Below are positions 11,972 to 12,000 of a stretch of 12,000 nt of DNA, piece after piece. Made by a program: the position numbers and the translations under genes. Source of the stretch: Candidatus Micrarchaeota archaeon CG_4_10_14_0_2_um_filter_60_11. GTDB lineage: Archaea; Micrarchaeota; Micrarchaeia; Norongarragalinales; Norongarragalinaceae. The DNA lies in the NCBI GenBank assembly GCA_002792915.1, contig PFPF01000057.1, forward strand, positions 1 through 12,000, read 5' to 3'. The notes beneath the pieces were generated by a model, which did no database searches, had not been told where the DNA came from, and saw only the letters and a list, made by a program, of their open reading frames with translations. The stretch's first letter is position 1; every line of letters begins with the position of its first letter.

Positions 11972-12000
11972 AAATTACTTTTTTCCTTAATTTTTGAGTT

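Overview
The window looks archaeal and mostly GC-rich, probably DPANN (Diapherotrites- or Micrarchaeota-like; this is a guess). The evidence is the C-terminus of a form III-type RuBisCO, an archaeal bifunctional phosphoglucose/phosphomannose isomerase, a stand-alone LigD-type 3'-phosphoesterase, a V4R protein and TATA-like boxes about 25 bp before leaderless starts. The last ~1.5 kb is AT-rich and has a different, more CPR-bacterium-like character.

Layout. 1-2640 (+): RuBisCO C-terminus, a possible 38-aa hydrophobic peptide, a membrane-anchored winged-helix protein with a Pro/Ser/Thr-rich ectodomain stalk, and a small secreted protein. 2648-3601 (+): PGI/PMI. 3605-5986 (-): a compact set reading leftward, in transcription order a 50-aa ribbon-helix-helix-like protein (GTG start), a V4R protein, endonuclease III, a 3'-phosphoesterase, a CPHC thioredoxin-fold protein, then a CPYC glutaredoxin with its own promoter. 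6086-6898 (+): a divergent cis-prenyltransferase-like protein, sharing a 99-bp divergent promoter region with that operon. 7000-10507 (-): an anaerobic ribonucleotide reductase cluster with evenly spaced genes (21-24 nt): nrdD, a 62-aa protein carrying the glycyl-radical motif, nrdG, a DUF1858-type CxxC protein and an XRE-family regulator. 10519-11032: an AT-rich unit with imperfect inverted ends around a four-helix-bundle (S23/IVP-type) gene. 11175-12000 (-): two unrecognised reading frames, the outer one with no visible start.

The most striking feature is the class III ribonucleotide reductase. The large NrdD chain stops after its metal-binding finger, and the glycyl-radical segment (SRVVGYY) is a separate 62-codon gene. 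It lies downstream in the same frame, behind two TGA codons, with its own ribosome binding site. The second is an exact 36-bp repeat placed 22 and 23 bp before the start codons of two unrelated genes (the membrane regulator and PGI/PMI) and ending in a TATA-like box, so it looks like a copied promoter. Base composition changes gradually inside the 5' part of nrdD, which may mean recombination, transfer or a chimeric assembly.
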